A DNA stretch of 7,268 nucleotides from Actinomycetes bacterium (GTDB taxonomy: Bacteria; Actinomycetota; Actinomycetes; Streptosporangiales; Streptosporangiaceae). The notes below the pieces were generated by a model. The model was not told the origin of the DNA. It saw only the letters and a list, made by a program, of their open reading frames with translations, and did no database searches. Positions 1 to 6,202 of the stretch are shown in pieces; within the stretch, counting starts at the first letter, position 1, and each line of letters opens with the position of its first letter. The position numbers were made by a program, and so were the translations under genes. The DNA lies in contig JAFACJ010000285.1 of NCBI GenBank assembly GCA_023425615.1, forward strand, positions 1 to 7,268, given 5' to 3'.

Positions 1-546
1 CGCGACACCGGTCAGCCCCGCCCGCGAGACTTCCGGATGGTGGTCCCACCACTGGGCGAGCCCGTCGAGCCCCGACAGCAGCACCTCCACGTGCAAGGCG
101 GCCTCCGGCGACCCCGGATCCAGCCCGGCGGTCCGCAGGTCCGCGCCCAGCAGCAGTGTCAGCACCCGGGTCCTGCCCTCGTTGATCCCCCAGCGCGCGA
201 CCTCGATCTCCGGATCGTCCTCGGCGGAGAAGTCGAACAGCAGCCGCCTCCCCGCCGGATTGCGCTCGGCGAACCCCAGATACCCGTCGACGACCGCCCG
301 CAGCCTGCCCTCCGTCCCCGCACCCGCGGAGACGCCCGCCCCCATGGCCATGAGCGCCGCGACATGCTGCTCCTGGAGCACGGTCAAGAACAGCGCGCGC
401 TTGGTGGGGAACCGGTCATAGACGATCGAACGGTTCACCCCCGCCGCCCGCGCGATGTCACCCATGGACGTGTCGCGATAACCCTTCTCCGCGAAGGCCG
501 TCACCGCGACGTCCAGCAGATGCGCACGCCTCTGCTCGGGCGTCAT
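1..546 (-). CDS. TetR/AcrR-family transcriptional regulator, C-terminus outside the window
   Basis: This minus-strand frame has no stop before base 1, so 182 N-terminal residues are visible and the end is missing. Residues 8-53 are a classic TetR DNA-binding domain: a first helix around LLDVAVTAFAEKGY, then the helix-turn-helix (about residues 27-46, SMGDIARAAGVNRSIVYDRF) and the usual TKRALF continuation. The rest is the variable helical ligand-binding part, with FAERNPAGRRLLFDF typical of TetR helices. I chose ATG at 546 because GGAGG lies six bases upstream. In-frame GTG codons at 576 and 585 would add a basic PRRRR arm, common in this family, and cannot be excluded. TetR proteins normally repress their own or a divergent gene in response to a small ligand. 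Here the divergent gene starts the 724-6157 operon, so control of it is possible, but I see no clear operator palindrome. The ligand is unknown. Confidence 0.92.
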   Translation of the reverse strand, partial: MTPEQRRAHLLDVAVTAFAEKGYRDTSMGDIARAAGVNRSIVYDRFPTKRALFLTVLQEQHVAALMAMGAGVSAGAGTEGRLRAVVDGYLGFAERNPAGRRLLFDFSAEDDPEIEVARWGINEGRTRVLTLLLGADLRTAGLDPGSPEAALHVEVLLSGLDGLAQWWDHHPEVSRAGLTGVA

Positions 547-592
547 CCGCCGCCTCCGCGGCCCGCCCGCGTCCACTCTCTCCACCGTGCGG

Positions 593-598
593 AGTGTA
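593..598 (-). promoter_or_regulatory. Possible -10 element for the TetR gene
   Basis: On the minus strand this reads TACACT, four of six matches to TATAAT. A start site about seven bases downstream would fall near the in-frame GTG at 585. No convincing -35 hexamer lies 16-18 bases upstream, so the assignment is weak. Confidence 0.25.
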
Positions 599-659
599 GC
601 CGCGAAGCCATGCCCACCTGCCGCCGCGCGAAAGCCGGAATTGCTACGGAGCGGATGCC

Positions 660-687
660 TTGACGGTCGTCCTTTGTGCATGAGAAT
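660..687 (+). promoter_or_regulatory. Sigma70-type promoter for the 724-6157 operon
   Basis: TTGACG at 660-665 is a near-consensus -35 box. After a 16-base spacer comes GAGAAT at 682-687, which fits the actinobacterial -10 pattern (TAGRAT-like) in five of six positions. The predicted start near 694 would give a leader of about 30 bases carrying AGGAG at 711-715. The surrounding DNA is less GC-rich than the flanking genes, as expected for a promoter. This is the only good promoter seen ahead of the four-gene cluster, so all four genes are probably transcribed from here. Confidence 0.55.
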
Positions 688-710
688 GTCACGGAACGTC
701 GGTAGGGGTC

Positions 711-715
711 AGGAG
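711..715 (+). promoter_or_regulatory. Ribosome binding site deciding the GTG start at 724
   Basis: AGGAG is followed by eight bases and then GTG at 724. It supports this GTG over later in-frame candidates. Confidence 0.7.
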
Positions 716-723
716 AAACACGG

Positions 724-1242
724 GTGCTGGAGGCTCGCAATCGGCAGGGCAAGTTCGCCGAGGACTATGTCCGGGTGCTGGCCTCGGCGGCGGGACTGCT
801 CGTGTACAAGGACGACCTCGATCACGACGGGATAGACCTGGGGCTCCGATTCCCGGGGAGGCTGGGGGCGGTGTCCTCGCCCGCGATCGAGGTGCAGGTC
901 AAGTCGTGCACCGATCCCGGCCATTCGGGCGGCGCCCTGACCTTTCGCGGGTTGAACGAGGTCCAGTACAACAAACTCGTCGATGGGCCCTTCACCGTTC
1001 CGCGCTATCTTTTCGTCGTCGTCGTTCCGGCGGATCCCCGGGCGTATGTCCGATTTGAAACTAGAGGCATGGTTCTCGGGCAATTGGCATATTTCACGGG
1101 TTTTGAAGGTGAAAAGCCGTTTCCTAAGCCCGACGCGGGGAGACGCTGCCAGGTGCGGGTCCCGCTGGGGAACGTGCTGACCGCCGAGACCCTGATGGGG
1201 CTGGTCCGCGCCGTCGGCGACCCCGCCGCCGCGGCAGAGTGA
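724..1242 (+). CDS. DUF4365-like PD-(D/E)xK nuclease-fold protein
   Basis: The 172-residue product fits the short DUF4365-type layout. It has an N-terminal helix with an acidic residue (RQGKFAEDYV, E13), a strand ending in D38 within DGIDLGL, and the strand AIEVQVKS with E56, Q58 and K60. D38 plus the QxK motif matches the variant active site of PD-(D/E)xK nucleases, in which Q or E precedes the lysine. The catalytic set therefore looks intact, and a DNA-cleaving role is likely though untested. No signal peptide or membrane segment is seen. The GTG start is set by AGGAG eight bases upstream. Its TGA overlaps the next start by four bases (GTGA), indicating translational coupling. Bases 1041-1130 are only about 48% G+C with many A/T third positions, unlike the neighbouring genes, which suggests the gene or part of it was acquired. 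As first gene of the operon it could be the effector of the large ATPase encoded last. Family assignment is by motif recognition, not search. Confidence 0.75.
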   Translation: MLEARNRQGKFAEDYVRVLASAAGLLVYKDDLDHDGIDLGLRFPGRLGAVSSPAIEVQVKSCTDPGHSGGALTFRGLNEVQYNKLVDGPFTVPRYLFVVVVPADPRAYVRFETRGMVLGQLAYFTGFEGEKPFPKPDAGRRCQVRVPLGNVLTAETLMGLVRAVGDPAAAAE

Positions 1243-2300
1243 ACGTGGCGCTGACGGTCGCCGACATCGCGAGCTACCTCGCCGTCACCGGGTGGGCGCG
1301 CAGGCCGGGGACCTGGCGCGGCGCGTCGGTCTGGACCCGCGAGGGCGACCACGAGGTGCTCGTCCCGGCCGCCGACGGCATGGGCGACGGGGAGAGCCGG
1401 ATCCGGGGGATCCTGCGGGTCCTGGCCGAGACCGAAGGCCGCGGCCAGGACGCGATCTCCGCCGACATCGCCTCGCCCGCGGCCGACGTCCAGTGGTACC
1501 GGACCCCGGACGGCGGGAGCGGCCTCGCGGAGGCGCGGTCGGTGCTGGAAGGCGCGCACGAGGTACTGGGCGCGGCGGCCAGGGCCGTCATCGAAGGACC
1601 GCGTCCCGTCTTCGAGGGGGCGCACCCCAAGGAAGTGCGCGACCTGCTGGCCGGGGTCGGGCTCTCCGGCCCGGCCGGAGGGCCGCTGACCCTGCGCGTC
1701 CCGCTGGAAGGGGAGGATCCGCTCGGCAGGCGCGTCCTGGTGCTCTTGCAGGACGCGGTCCTCCACGCGCGGGACGCGGTGGCGACGGCCGGTGCCACCG
1801 GAGACCTCGGCGCCTTCGACGGGGTCGTGGCCGCGGGGGTCTCCGCCGAACTGTGCGCGGGGCTGGCACGGTTCGCGGGCAACGGCGGCGGATCGTCGTT
1901 CGAGACGGGCTTCCGCTGGGCGAGGTCCTTCCCGGCGGACCTGGAACCCCGCGCGGTGGCGTTCGAGGAGGGGGCCGGGGCACTGCTGCGGCGTGCGGGC
2001 TTCCGGCTGCGCCGCCTCAGATTCTCCGGCCGGGCGTCGGTGACCGGGGCGATCGGGTCGCTGTACGACAACGGGGCGCAGGACCGGTTCCGCGTCCAGA
2101 TCGTCGGTGAGATCGAGGCGGACGGCGAGGCGGGGGCCCGGCGCTCCCTGTGGGTCAGGCTGCCCGACGGCGCCGCCTACGACCAGGCGATCGCCGCCCA
2201 CCGTGAGGGCGCGCGGGTGCGGGCGGAGGGCACGCTGACGGCCGTGAGCGGCCGTCCTGAGCTGATCGCCGGACACGCGGGATTCAGACGGATTGCATAG
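1239..2300 (+). CDS. Uncharacterised 353-aa protein with OB-like C-terminal domain
   Basis: I cannot name this family. The GTG start at 1239 overlaps the preceding TGA by four bases and lacks a clear Shine-Dalgarno sequence, so translation is probably coupled to the nuclease gene; GTG at 1245 is an in-frame alternative. Three regions can be seen. Residues 1-90 form an alpha/beta domain (SYLAVTGWARRPGTW, then EVLVPAADGMGDGESRI). Residues 95-260 are mostly helical, with GLAEARSVLEGAHEVL, the tract VFEGAHPKEVRDLLAGVGL and the conserved-looking GVSAELCAGLARFAG. Residues 263-353 are beta-rich (FRVQIVGEIEADGEAG, SLWVRLPDGAAYDQAIAAH, VRAEGTLTAVSGRPELI) and resemble an OB fold, which would suit nucleic-acid binding or a protein contact. 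No catalytic motif, signal peptide or membrane helix is seen. I recall proteins of this general layout beside ATPase and nuclease genes in actinomycetes, but cannot confirm that here. A sensing or adaptor role is inference from position only. Confidence 0.82.
   Translation: MNVALTVADIASYLAVTGWARRPGTWRGASVWTREGDHEVLVPAADGMGDGESRIRGILRVLAETEGRGQDAISADIASPAADVQWYRTPDGGSGLAEARSVLEGAHEVLGAAARAVIEGPRPVFEGAHPKEVRDLLAGVGLSGPAGGPLTLRVPLEGEDPLGRRVLVLLQDAVLHARDAVATAGATGDLGAFDGVVAAGVSAELCAGLARFAGNGGGSSFETGFRWARSFPADLEPRAVAFEEGAGALLRRAGFRLRRLRFSGRASVTGAIGSLYDNGAQDRFRVQIVGEIEADGEAGARRSLWVRLPDGAAYDQAIAAHREGARVRAEGTLTAVSGRPELIAGHAGFRRIA
2237..2256 (+). repeat. Intragenic inverted repeat near the end of the 353-aa gene
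   Basis: GACGGCC and GGCCGTC form a perfect 7-bp stem around a 6-base GTGAGC loop, 44 bases before the TAG. In DNA this GC-rich it may be chance or codon-driven, but it lies shortly upstream of a second palindrome at 2301-2316. Confidence 0.4.
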
Positions 2301-2316
2301 GGGGTCGGCCGGCCCC
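2301..2316 (+). repeat. GC-rich palindrome between operon genes 2 and 3
   Basis: Directly after the TAG at 2298-2300 comes a 16-base palindrome, GGGGTCGGCCGGCCCC, perfect except for one T:G pair. As RNA it could form a six-pair stem with a GGCC loop. No U-tract follows, so it is not a standard intrinsic terminator. It may be an intercistronic stem-loop that adjusts expression of the wHTH/ATPase pair relative to the first two genes, or a protein-binding site. Confidence 0.45.
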
Positions 2317-2327
2317 CCGCCAAGAGC

Positions 2328-2333
2328 AAGGAG
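2328..2333 (+). promoter_or_regulatory. Strong ribosome binding site for the wHTH gene
   Basis: AAGGAG is spaced nine bases from ATG at 2343. It is the best ribosome binding site in the operon and lets the second gene pair be translated independently of the first. Confidence 0.7.
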
Positions 2334-2342
2334 AACGGGTAG

Positions 2343-2996
2343 ATGGGACACCTCGCATTCGGGACGCCGGAGCGCGCCGTGCTCCTCGCGCTGATGGCGC
2401 TGGGCGGATCCGCCTCGAACCCGGAGCTGAGGGAGCGCTTCGGCGCCACGCTCGACGGCGCGCGCCGCCGGCGGATGGCGGACCTCGGCCTGGTGAAGGG
2501 CGAGAAGCGGCAGCGCGGCGCTTACCACTTCGAACTCACGGAGGCCGGCTGGGCCTGGTGCGCGGAGGAACTGTCGGAGGCACCGCCCGAGCGCGCCGGA
2601 TCCCTGGGGAGGGCGCTGTACTGCGTGCTTCCGCTCATCCAGCGCTACCTCGACCGCACGGACCTCAGCCTGGGCGAGTTCGCCGCCGCGGACCCCGCAG
2701 ATCCCGCAGACCCCGCGGAGCGGAGCGAAGGGGGCGACGTCGAGGCGCTCATCCGCACGGCCTACTGGAAGCTCGCGTCAAGACCCCAGGAATGGGTCAG
2801 GCTGACGGACGTGCGCCCCCTGCTCGAAGGAGCGCCGCGCGCCGAGGTCGACGCCGTGCTCAAGCGGATGGAGCAGGCACCGGACGTCCACCTGGCCCCG
2901 GAGGCCGACCAGAAGACCCTCACCGACACCGACCGGGAAGCGGCGGTCCGCGTCGGGGGCAAGGACCAGCACCTCCTGGCCATCGAGGCGCGATGA
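2343..2996 (+). CDS. Two-winged-helix DNA-binding protein paired with the large ATPase
   Basis: The 217-residue product has two winged-helix-like halves. Residues 8-75 show a first helix (PERAVLLALMAL), a second (SNPELRERFG), an arginine-rich recognition helix (GARRRRMADLGLV) and a basic wing (KGEKRQRGAYHFELTEAGW), typical of MarR/PadR-like wHTH folds. A helical connector ends in a DPADPADPA linker (residues 117-125). Residues 133-217 form a second module (ALIRTAYWKLA, LTDVRPLLEGAPRAEVDAVL, VHLAPEADQKTLTDTDREAA) whose helices and closing beta hairpin also look winged-helix-like. The first half probably binds DNA; the second may bind DNA or the ATPase. The start has AAGGAG nine bases upstream. 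The stop overlaps the start of the ATPase gene (ATGA), the usual sign of partners made in fixed ratio. It could be a repressor of the operon, but its coupling to a HerA-type ATPase makes a DNA-loading or recognition subunit at least as likely. Confidence 0.85.
   Translation: MGHLAFGTPERAVLLALMALGGSASNPELRERFGATLDGARRRRMADLGLVKGEKRQRGAYHFELTEAGWAWCAEELSEAPPERAGSLGRALYCVLPLIQRYLDRTDLSLGEFAAADPADPADPAERSEGGDVEALIRTAYWKLASRPQEWVRLTDVRPLLEGAPRAEVDAVLKRMEQAPDVHLAPEADQKTLTDTDREAAVRVGGKDQHLLAIEAR
2691..2717 (+). repeat. Three 9-bp tandem repeats encoding a DPA linker
   Basis: Three consecutive copies of GA(C/T)CCCGC(A/G) encode DPADPADPA between the two halves of the wHTH protein. Copies differ by one base each. 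Such in-frame repeats can change number by slippage and so alter linker length without breaking the frame. Confidence 0.75.
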
Positions 2997-5900
2997 GCGA
3001 CGACGCGTGGCGGGCGCTGGCCGGCATCAAGGCGCGACTCGACTGGGCGGAGACCGCCGAACACGCCTGGCAGTCGCCGCCCTTCCATGTCGAGGGGCTG
3101 CACCGGCAGGCCGAGGAACTGGTCCTCGAAGGCATCGCGGACGCGGTGCGGTACCGGGGCTCCAGCCCGCTGGGCGCGGTGATCCAGGGGCAGGGCGGCG
3201 TCGGCAAGACGCACCTGCTGGGCTGGGTGCGCCGTCAGGTGGAGCGGGAGGACGGCTACTTCTTCCTCGTCGACTTCAGCGTGGTGAACGGGTTCTGGAA
3301 GTCGGTGCTGCGGGCGATGGCCGACGACCTCGGCCGCGCGGCGCCGTCGGTCCCGCAGGTCTGCGTCCTCATGCGCCGCCTCGCCTCCGTCGCGGGCCTC
3401 GACGAGCCGACCGCCGCCGCGGTGGCGGGCGAGGCCGACTGCACCCGCGAGGATCTGGACCGCCTGGTCGACGGGCTCGTCGCCCACGACCGGCGCCTCG
3501 GCGTCAGATGCGCCGACACCCTGCGCGCCCTCGCCCTGTACGCCTCGACGAGGGCGAACCTGCTGGGGATCGGGTACGACTACCTGACCGCGGCCGAGGA
3601 GGCCGAGGCCGGGGACCGCTCGGCATGGGGCATGGGGCGCCGGGTCAGGGAACCGCAGGACCTCGTCGCCGAACTGTCGATGCTGCTGGCCGCGACCGGG
3701 CCGAGCGTGATCGCGATCGACCAGATCGACGCCCTGCTCGACCACGCCAAGCGTTCGGCCAAGGCGGCGGAGGCCGAGCAGCAAGGCGGCCACGACCCGC
3801 TCCAGGAGGCGGCCGGGGGGATCATGGCGCTGCGGCACATGACCCAGCGCACCCTCTGCCTTGTGGCGTGCCTGACCTCGTCCTGGAACGCGGTCGAGCG
3901 CGAGGCGCTGGAGACGGTGCGCGACAGGTTCCGCACCTCGCTCATCCTCAACACCGTCCACGACCCGGAGACCGCACGCGCGCTCGTCGCGCAGCGGATC
4001 GCCGCCGCCCTCGAAGGGAGCGGCTTCACCCCGCCGGACCCGACGTGGCCGGTCGCGCCCGGCGCGTTCGCGACGGCACCGGGACACACCCCGCGGACCC
4101 TGCTGCAGAAGATCGCGGCGCATATCGGGGAGTGCCGGAGGAAGGGGGAGATCCGGCTCCTGGAGAGCTTCGACGACCCCGTGACGGAGCCCTCCGCGCT
4201 CACGACCCCGCCCGCTCCCGCGCCCGTCGTCCGGGAGCCCGTGGCCGTCCCCTCCGGGCGTGAGGACTTCCCCGATCTCGACGCGCGCTTCGAGAAACTG
4301 CGGTTGAGCGCCGACGTGGATCCGGCGTTCGACCACGAGACCGAGGACACGGCGGTCCCACCGCTTCTGCGCGCAGCCCTCACCGCCTGGATCAAGGAGG
4401 CGGGAGACGCGGGGCACGGCTTCTCGGTGGACCCGCTCCCGGGACAGCGGCGGCCCGAGGTGCACGCGCGGCTGCGGCGGATGGTGGACCAGGACACCGA
4501 ACGGCAGGAGCACTGGGCCTTCCGCGCCATCGGCGCCCCGCACCACCGCGCCGCGCTCAAACGACTGGAGGACGCCTACGCCGCGGCGGGACCGCACACC
4601 GCCGACCGCACGCTCATCGTGCTGCGCAACGCCGCCTGGTCGGAAGGGGAGAAGACGCGAGAACGCCTCCGGGCCCTCGTCGAGGGAGGCGGCTGCTCGC
4701 TGCCGCTGACGGCCGGCGACATGCGTACCTTCGCGGCGCTGGAGACGCTCCTGGCCGAGCGCCCTCCCGCCCTCGATGCCTGGCTGCGGGAGCGGCGCCC
4801 GGCGAGCGGGACGGAGCTGCTCACCGGGGTCCTCGGACACCGGGCGCCTCCGCCCCCGCAGAAGGAGCCCGAGCCGGTCCCGGTCCCGGCCCCGGCCGTC
4901 GGGCGACGGGAACCGGTCGGCGCGCCGGCCGGTGTCCGGTTGGGTGACCGCGTGGGCTCGGACGAGCCCGTGGAGGTCGCACCGGCGACGTTGACCAGGC
5001 ACACGGTGGTCTTCGCCGGATCGGGTTCGGGCAAGACGGTGCTGCTACGGCGGATCGTCGAGGAATGCGCGCTCCGCGGCGTCTCGTCGATCGTTCTCGA
5101 CTCCAACAACGACCTGGCGCGGCTGGGCGACGCCTGGCCGGAGCCGCCCGAAGGCTGGGGCGAGGGCGACAAGGCCAGAGCCGAGGAGTACCTGGCCGAG
5201 ACCGAGACCGTGGTGTGGACGCCGGGCCGGTCGGGCGGACGGCCGCTGAGCTTCCGGCCACTGCCCGACTTCTCCGCCGTCCGCGACGACCCCGATGAGT
5301 TCTCCTCGACGGTGGACGTCGCGCTCGCCGAACTCTCCCCGCGCGCGGGCACCGAGGGGACGAGCACGAGAGCGGCACTCGGACGCGCGGTGCTCCGCGA
5401 GGCACTGTGCCACTTCGGGAAGAGGGGAGGCGACGACTTCGGCGCCTTCCTCGCCCTGCTGTCCGACCTCCCGCTCGGCGTCAGCCAGATGGACCGCGCC
5501 GACCAGATCGCCGCCGACCTGGCGCAGGCGCTCAAGGCCGCGACCATCAACGATCCGCTGTTCGCGGGCGGCGGTGAACCCGTCGACCCGGAGCTCCTGC
5601 TCACCCCGTCCCCGGGTAAACGGGCACGGGTCTCCGTCGTGAACCTCGTCGGACTCGCCGAGGATCGCAGGCCGGGATTTGTCAGCCGCCTCCAGATGGC
5701 ACTGTTCTCCTGGATCAAACGGCACCCCGCCGGGGACCGCCCCCTCGGCGCCCTCTACGTCATGGACGAGGCACAGAACCTGGTGCCGGCCACGCCCAGG
5801 ACCGCCGCGCTGGCGAGCACCCTGACCCTGGCCTCCCAGGCCCGCAAGTACGGCCTCGGCCTGGTGTTCGCGACCCAGGCGCCCAAGGGCATGCACAACC

Positions 5901-6157
5901 AGATCACCGGAAACGCCACGACCCAGCTCATCGGCCGCATCAACCACCCCACCCAGACGGCCGCGGTCAAGGAACTGGCGCGCTCCCGGGGCGGCACCGC
6001 CTCCCGCGTCGGCAAACTGGAGCGCGGCCAGTTCTACTTCGCCACCGAGGGCGTCTCCGAACTCCTCCTCCAGGCACCCCTCTGCCTCAGCCACCACCCC
6101 CCGTCCCCCCTCACCGAACCCGAGATCATGGCCCGAGCCCGCAAAGGCACCGGCTGA
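2993..6157 (+). CDS. Dual P-loop ATPase: N-terminal AAA+/ORC-like module fused to C-terminal HerA/FtsK-like module
   Basis: The product is 1,054 residues. Module 1 (about 30-395) has Walker A GQGGVGKT (66-73), Walker B VIAIDQID (239-246, D243), a sensor-1-like strand LCLVACLTS (288-296), a DRFR arginine motif (311-314) and a sensor-2-like TPRTLLQ (366-372, R368). This pattern fits ORC/Cdc6-type or STAND-like AAA+ ATPases. A proline-rich linker (about 400-420) leads to an unrecognised domain (about 425-610) containing LIVLRNAAW and a helical segment. A second proline-rich linker (619-635) precedes the HerA-like module: LTRHTVVFAGSGSGKT (Walker A 675-682, K681), Walker B LYVMDEAQ (921-928, D925/E926), FATQ (959-962) and TTQLIGRIN, as in DUF87/HerA DNA-pumping ATPases. 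These assemble as hexameric rings on DNA. ATG at 2993 overlaps the previous TGA and has GAGG four bases upstream. The frame stays open back to 2558, but that stretch lies over the wHTH gene and is not used. No membrane segment is seen, so it is probably cytoplasmic. Confidence 0.9.
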   Translation: MSDDAWRALAGIKARLDWAETAEHAWQSPPFHVEGLHRQAEELVLEGIADAVRYRGSSPLGAVIQGQGGVGKTHLLGWVRRQVEREDGYFFLVDFSVVNGFWKSVLRAMADDLGRAAPSVPQVCVLMRRLASVAGLDEPTAAAVAGEADCTREDLDRLVDGLVAHDRRLGVRCADTLRALALYASTRANLLGIGYDYLTAAEEAEAGDRSAWGMGRRVREPQDLVAELSMLLAATGPSVIAIDQIDALLDHAKRSAKAAEAEQQGGHDPLQEAAGGIMALRHMTQRTLCLVACLTSSWNAVEREALETVRDRFRTSLILNTVHDPETARALVAQRIAAALEGSGFTPPDPTWPVAPGAFATAPGHTPRTLLQKIAAHIGECRRKGEIRLLESFDDPVTEPSALTTPPAPAPVVREPVAVPSGREDFPDLDARFEKLRLSADVDPAFDHETEDTAVPPLLRAALTAWIKEAGDAGHGFSVDPLPGQRRPEVHARLRRMVDQDTERQEHWAFRAIGAPHHRAALKRLEDAYAAAGPHTADRTLIVLRNAAWSEGEKTRERLRALVEGGGCSLPLTAGDMRTFAALETLLAERPPALDAWLRERRPASGTELLTGVLGHRAPPPPQKEPEPVPVPAPAVGRREPVGAPAGVRLGDRVGSDEPVEVAPATLTRHTVVFAGSGSGKTVLLRRIVEECALRGVSSIVLDSNNDLARLGDAWPEPPEGWGEGDKARAEEYLAETETVVWTPGRSGGRPLSFRPLPDFSAVRDDPDEFSSTVDVALAELSPRAGTEGTSTRAALGRAVLREALCHFGKRGGDDFGAFLALLSDLPLGVSQMDRADQIAADLAQALKAATINDPLFAGGGEPVDPELLLTPSPGKRARVSVVNLVGLAEDRRPGFVSRLQMALFSWIKRHPAGDRPLGALYVMDEAQNLVPATPRTAALASTLTLASQARKYGLGLVFATQAPKGMHNQITGNATTQLIGRINHPTQTAAVKELARSRGGTASRVGKLERGQFYFATEGVSELLLQAPLCLSHHPPSPLTEPEIMARARKGTG

Positions 6158-6164
6158 CCCCGCA

Positions 6165-6202
6165 CGGACACGGATCGGACGCCTCGCGGGATCAGGTGTC
6201 CG
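6165..6202 (+). terminator. Imperfect stem-loop after the ATPase gene, probable transcription end
   Basis: CGGACAC (6165-6171) pairs perfectly with GTGTCCG (6196-6202). Inside, GATC (6173-6176) pairs with GATC (6190-6193) and CGC (6180-6182) with GCG (6186-6188) around a CTC loop. That gives about 14 pairs broken by small internal loops, starting eight bases after the TGA. There is no U-tract, as is frequent for actinobacterial terminators, so this is a candidate end of the four-gene transcript. Confidence 0.5.

Noticed and set aside
37..663. A plus-strand open frame of 208 codons over the TetR gene.
   Set aside because: The minus strand encodes an unmistakable TetR DNA-binding domain here; the plus frame is Pro/Arg-rich and featureless.
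1005..2528. Minus-strand open frame of 507 codons opposite the nuclease, unknown and wHTH genes.
   Set aside because: Composition is that of an antisense shadow, and the plus-strand genes have start/stop overlaps and domain structure.
2558..2992. Upstream extension of the large ATPase frame by 145 codons.
   Set aside because: It overlaps almost all of the second half of the wHTH gene, encodes low-complexity Arg/Gly/Pro-rich sequence, and a coupled ATG with the ATGA overlap exists at 2993.
2762..5002. A 746-codon open frame on the minus strand.
   Set aside because: It is antisense to the wHTH and ATPase genes and Arg/Gly/Pro-rich without recognisable domains, as expected opposite GC-rich coding DNA.
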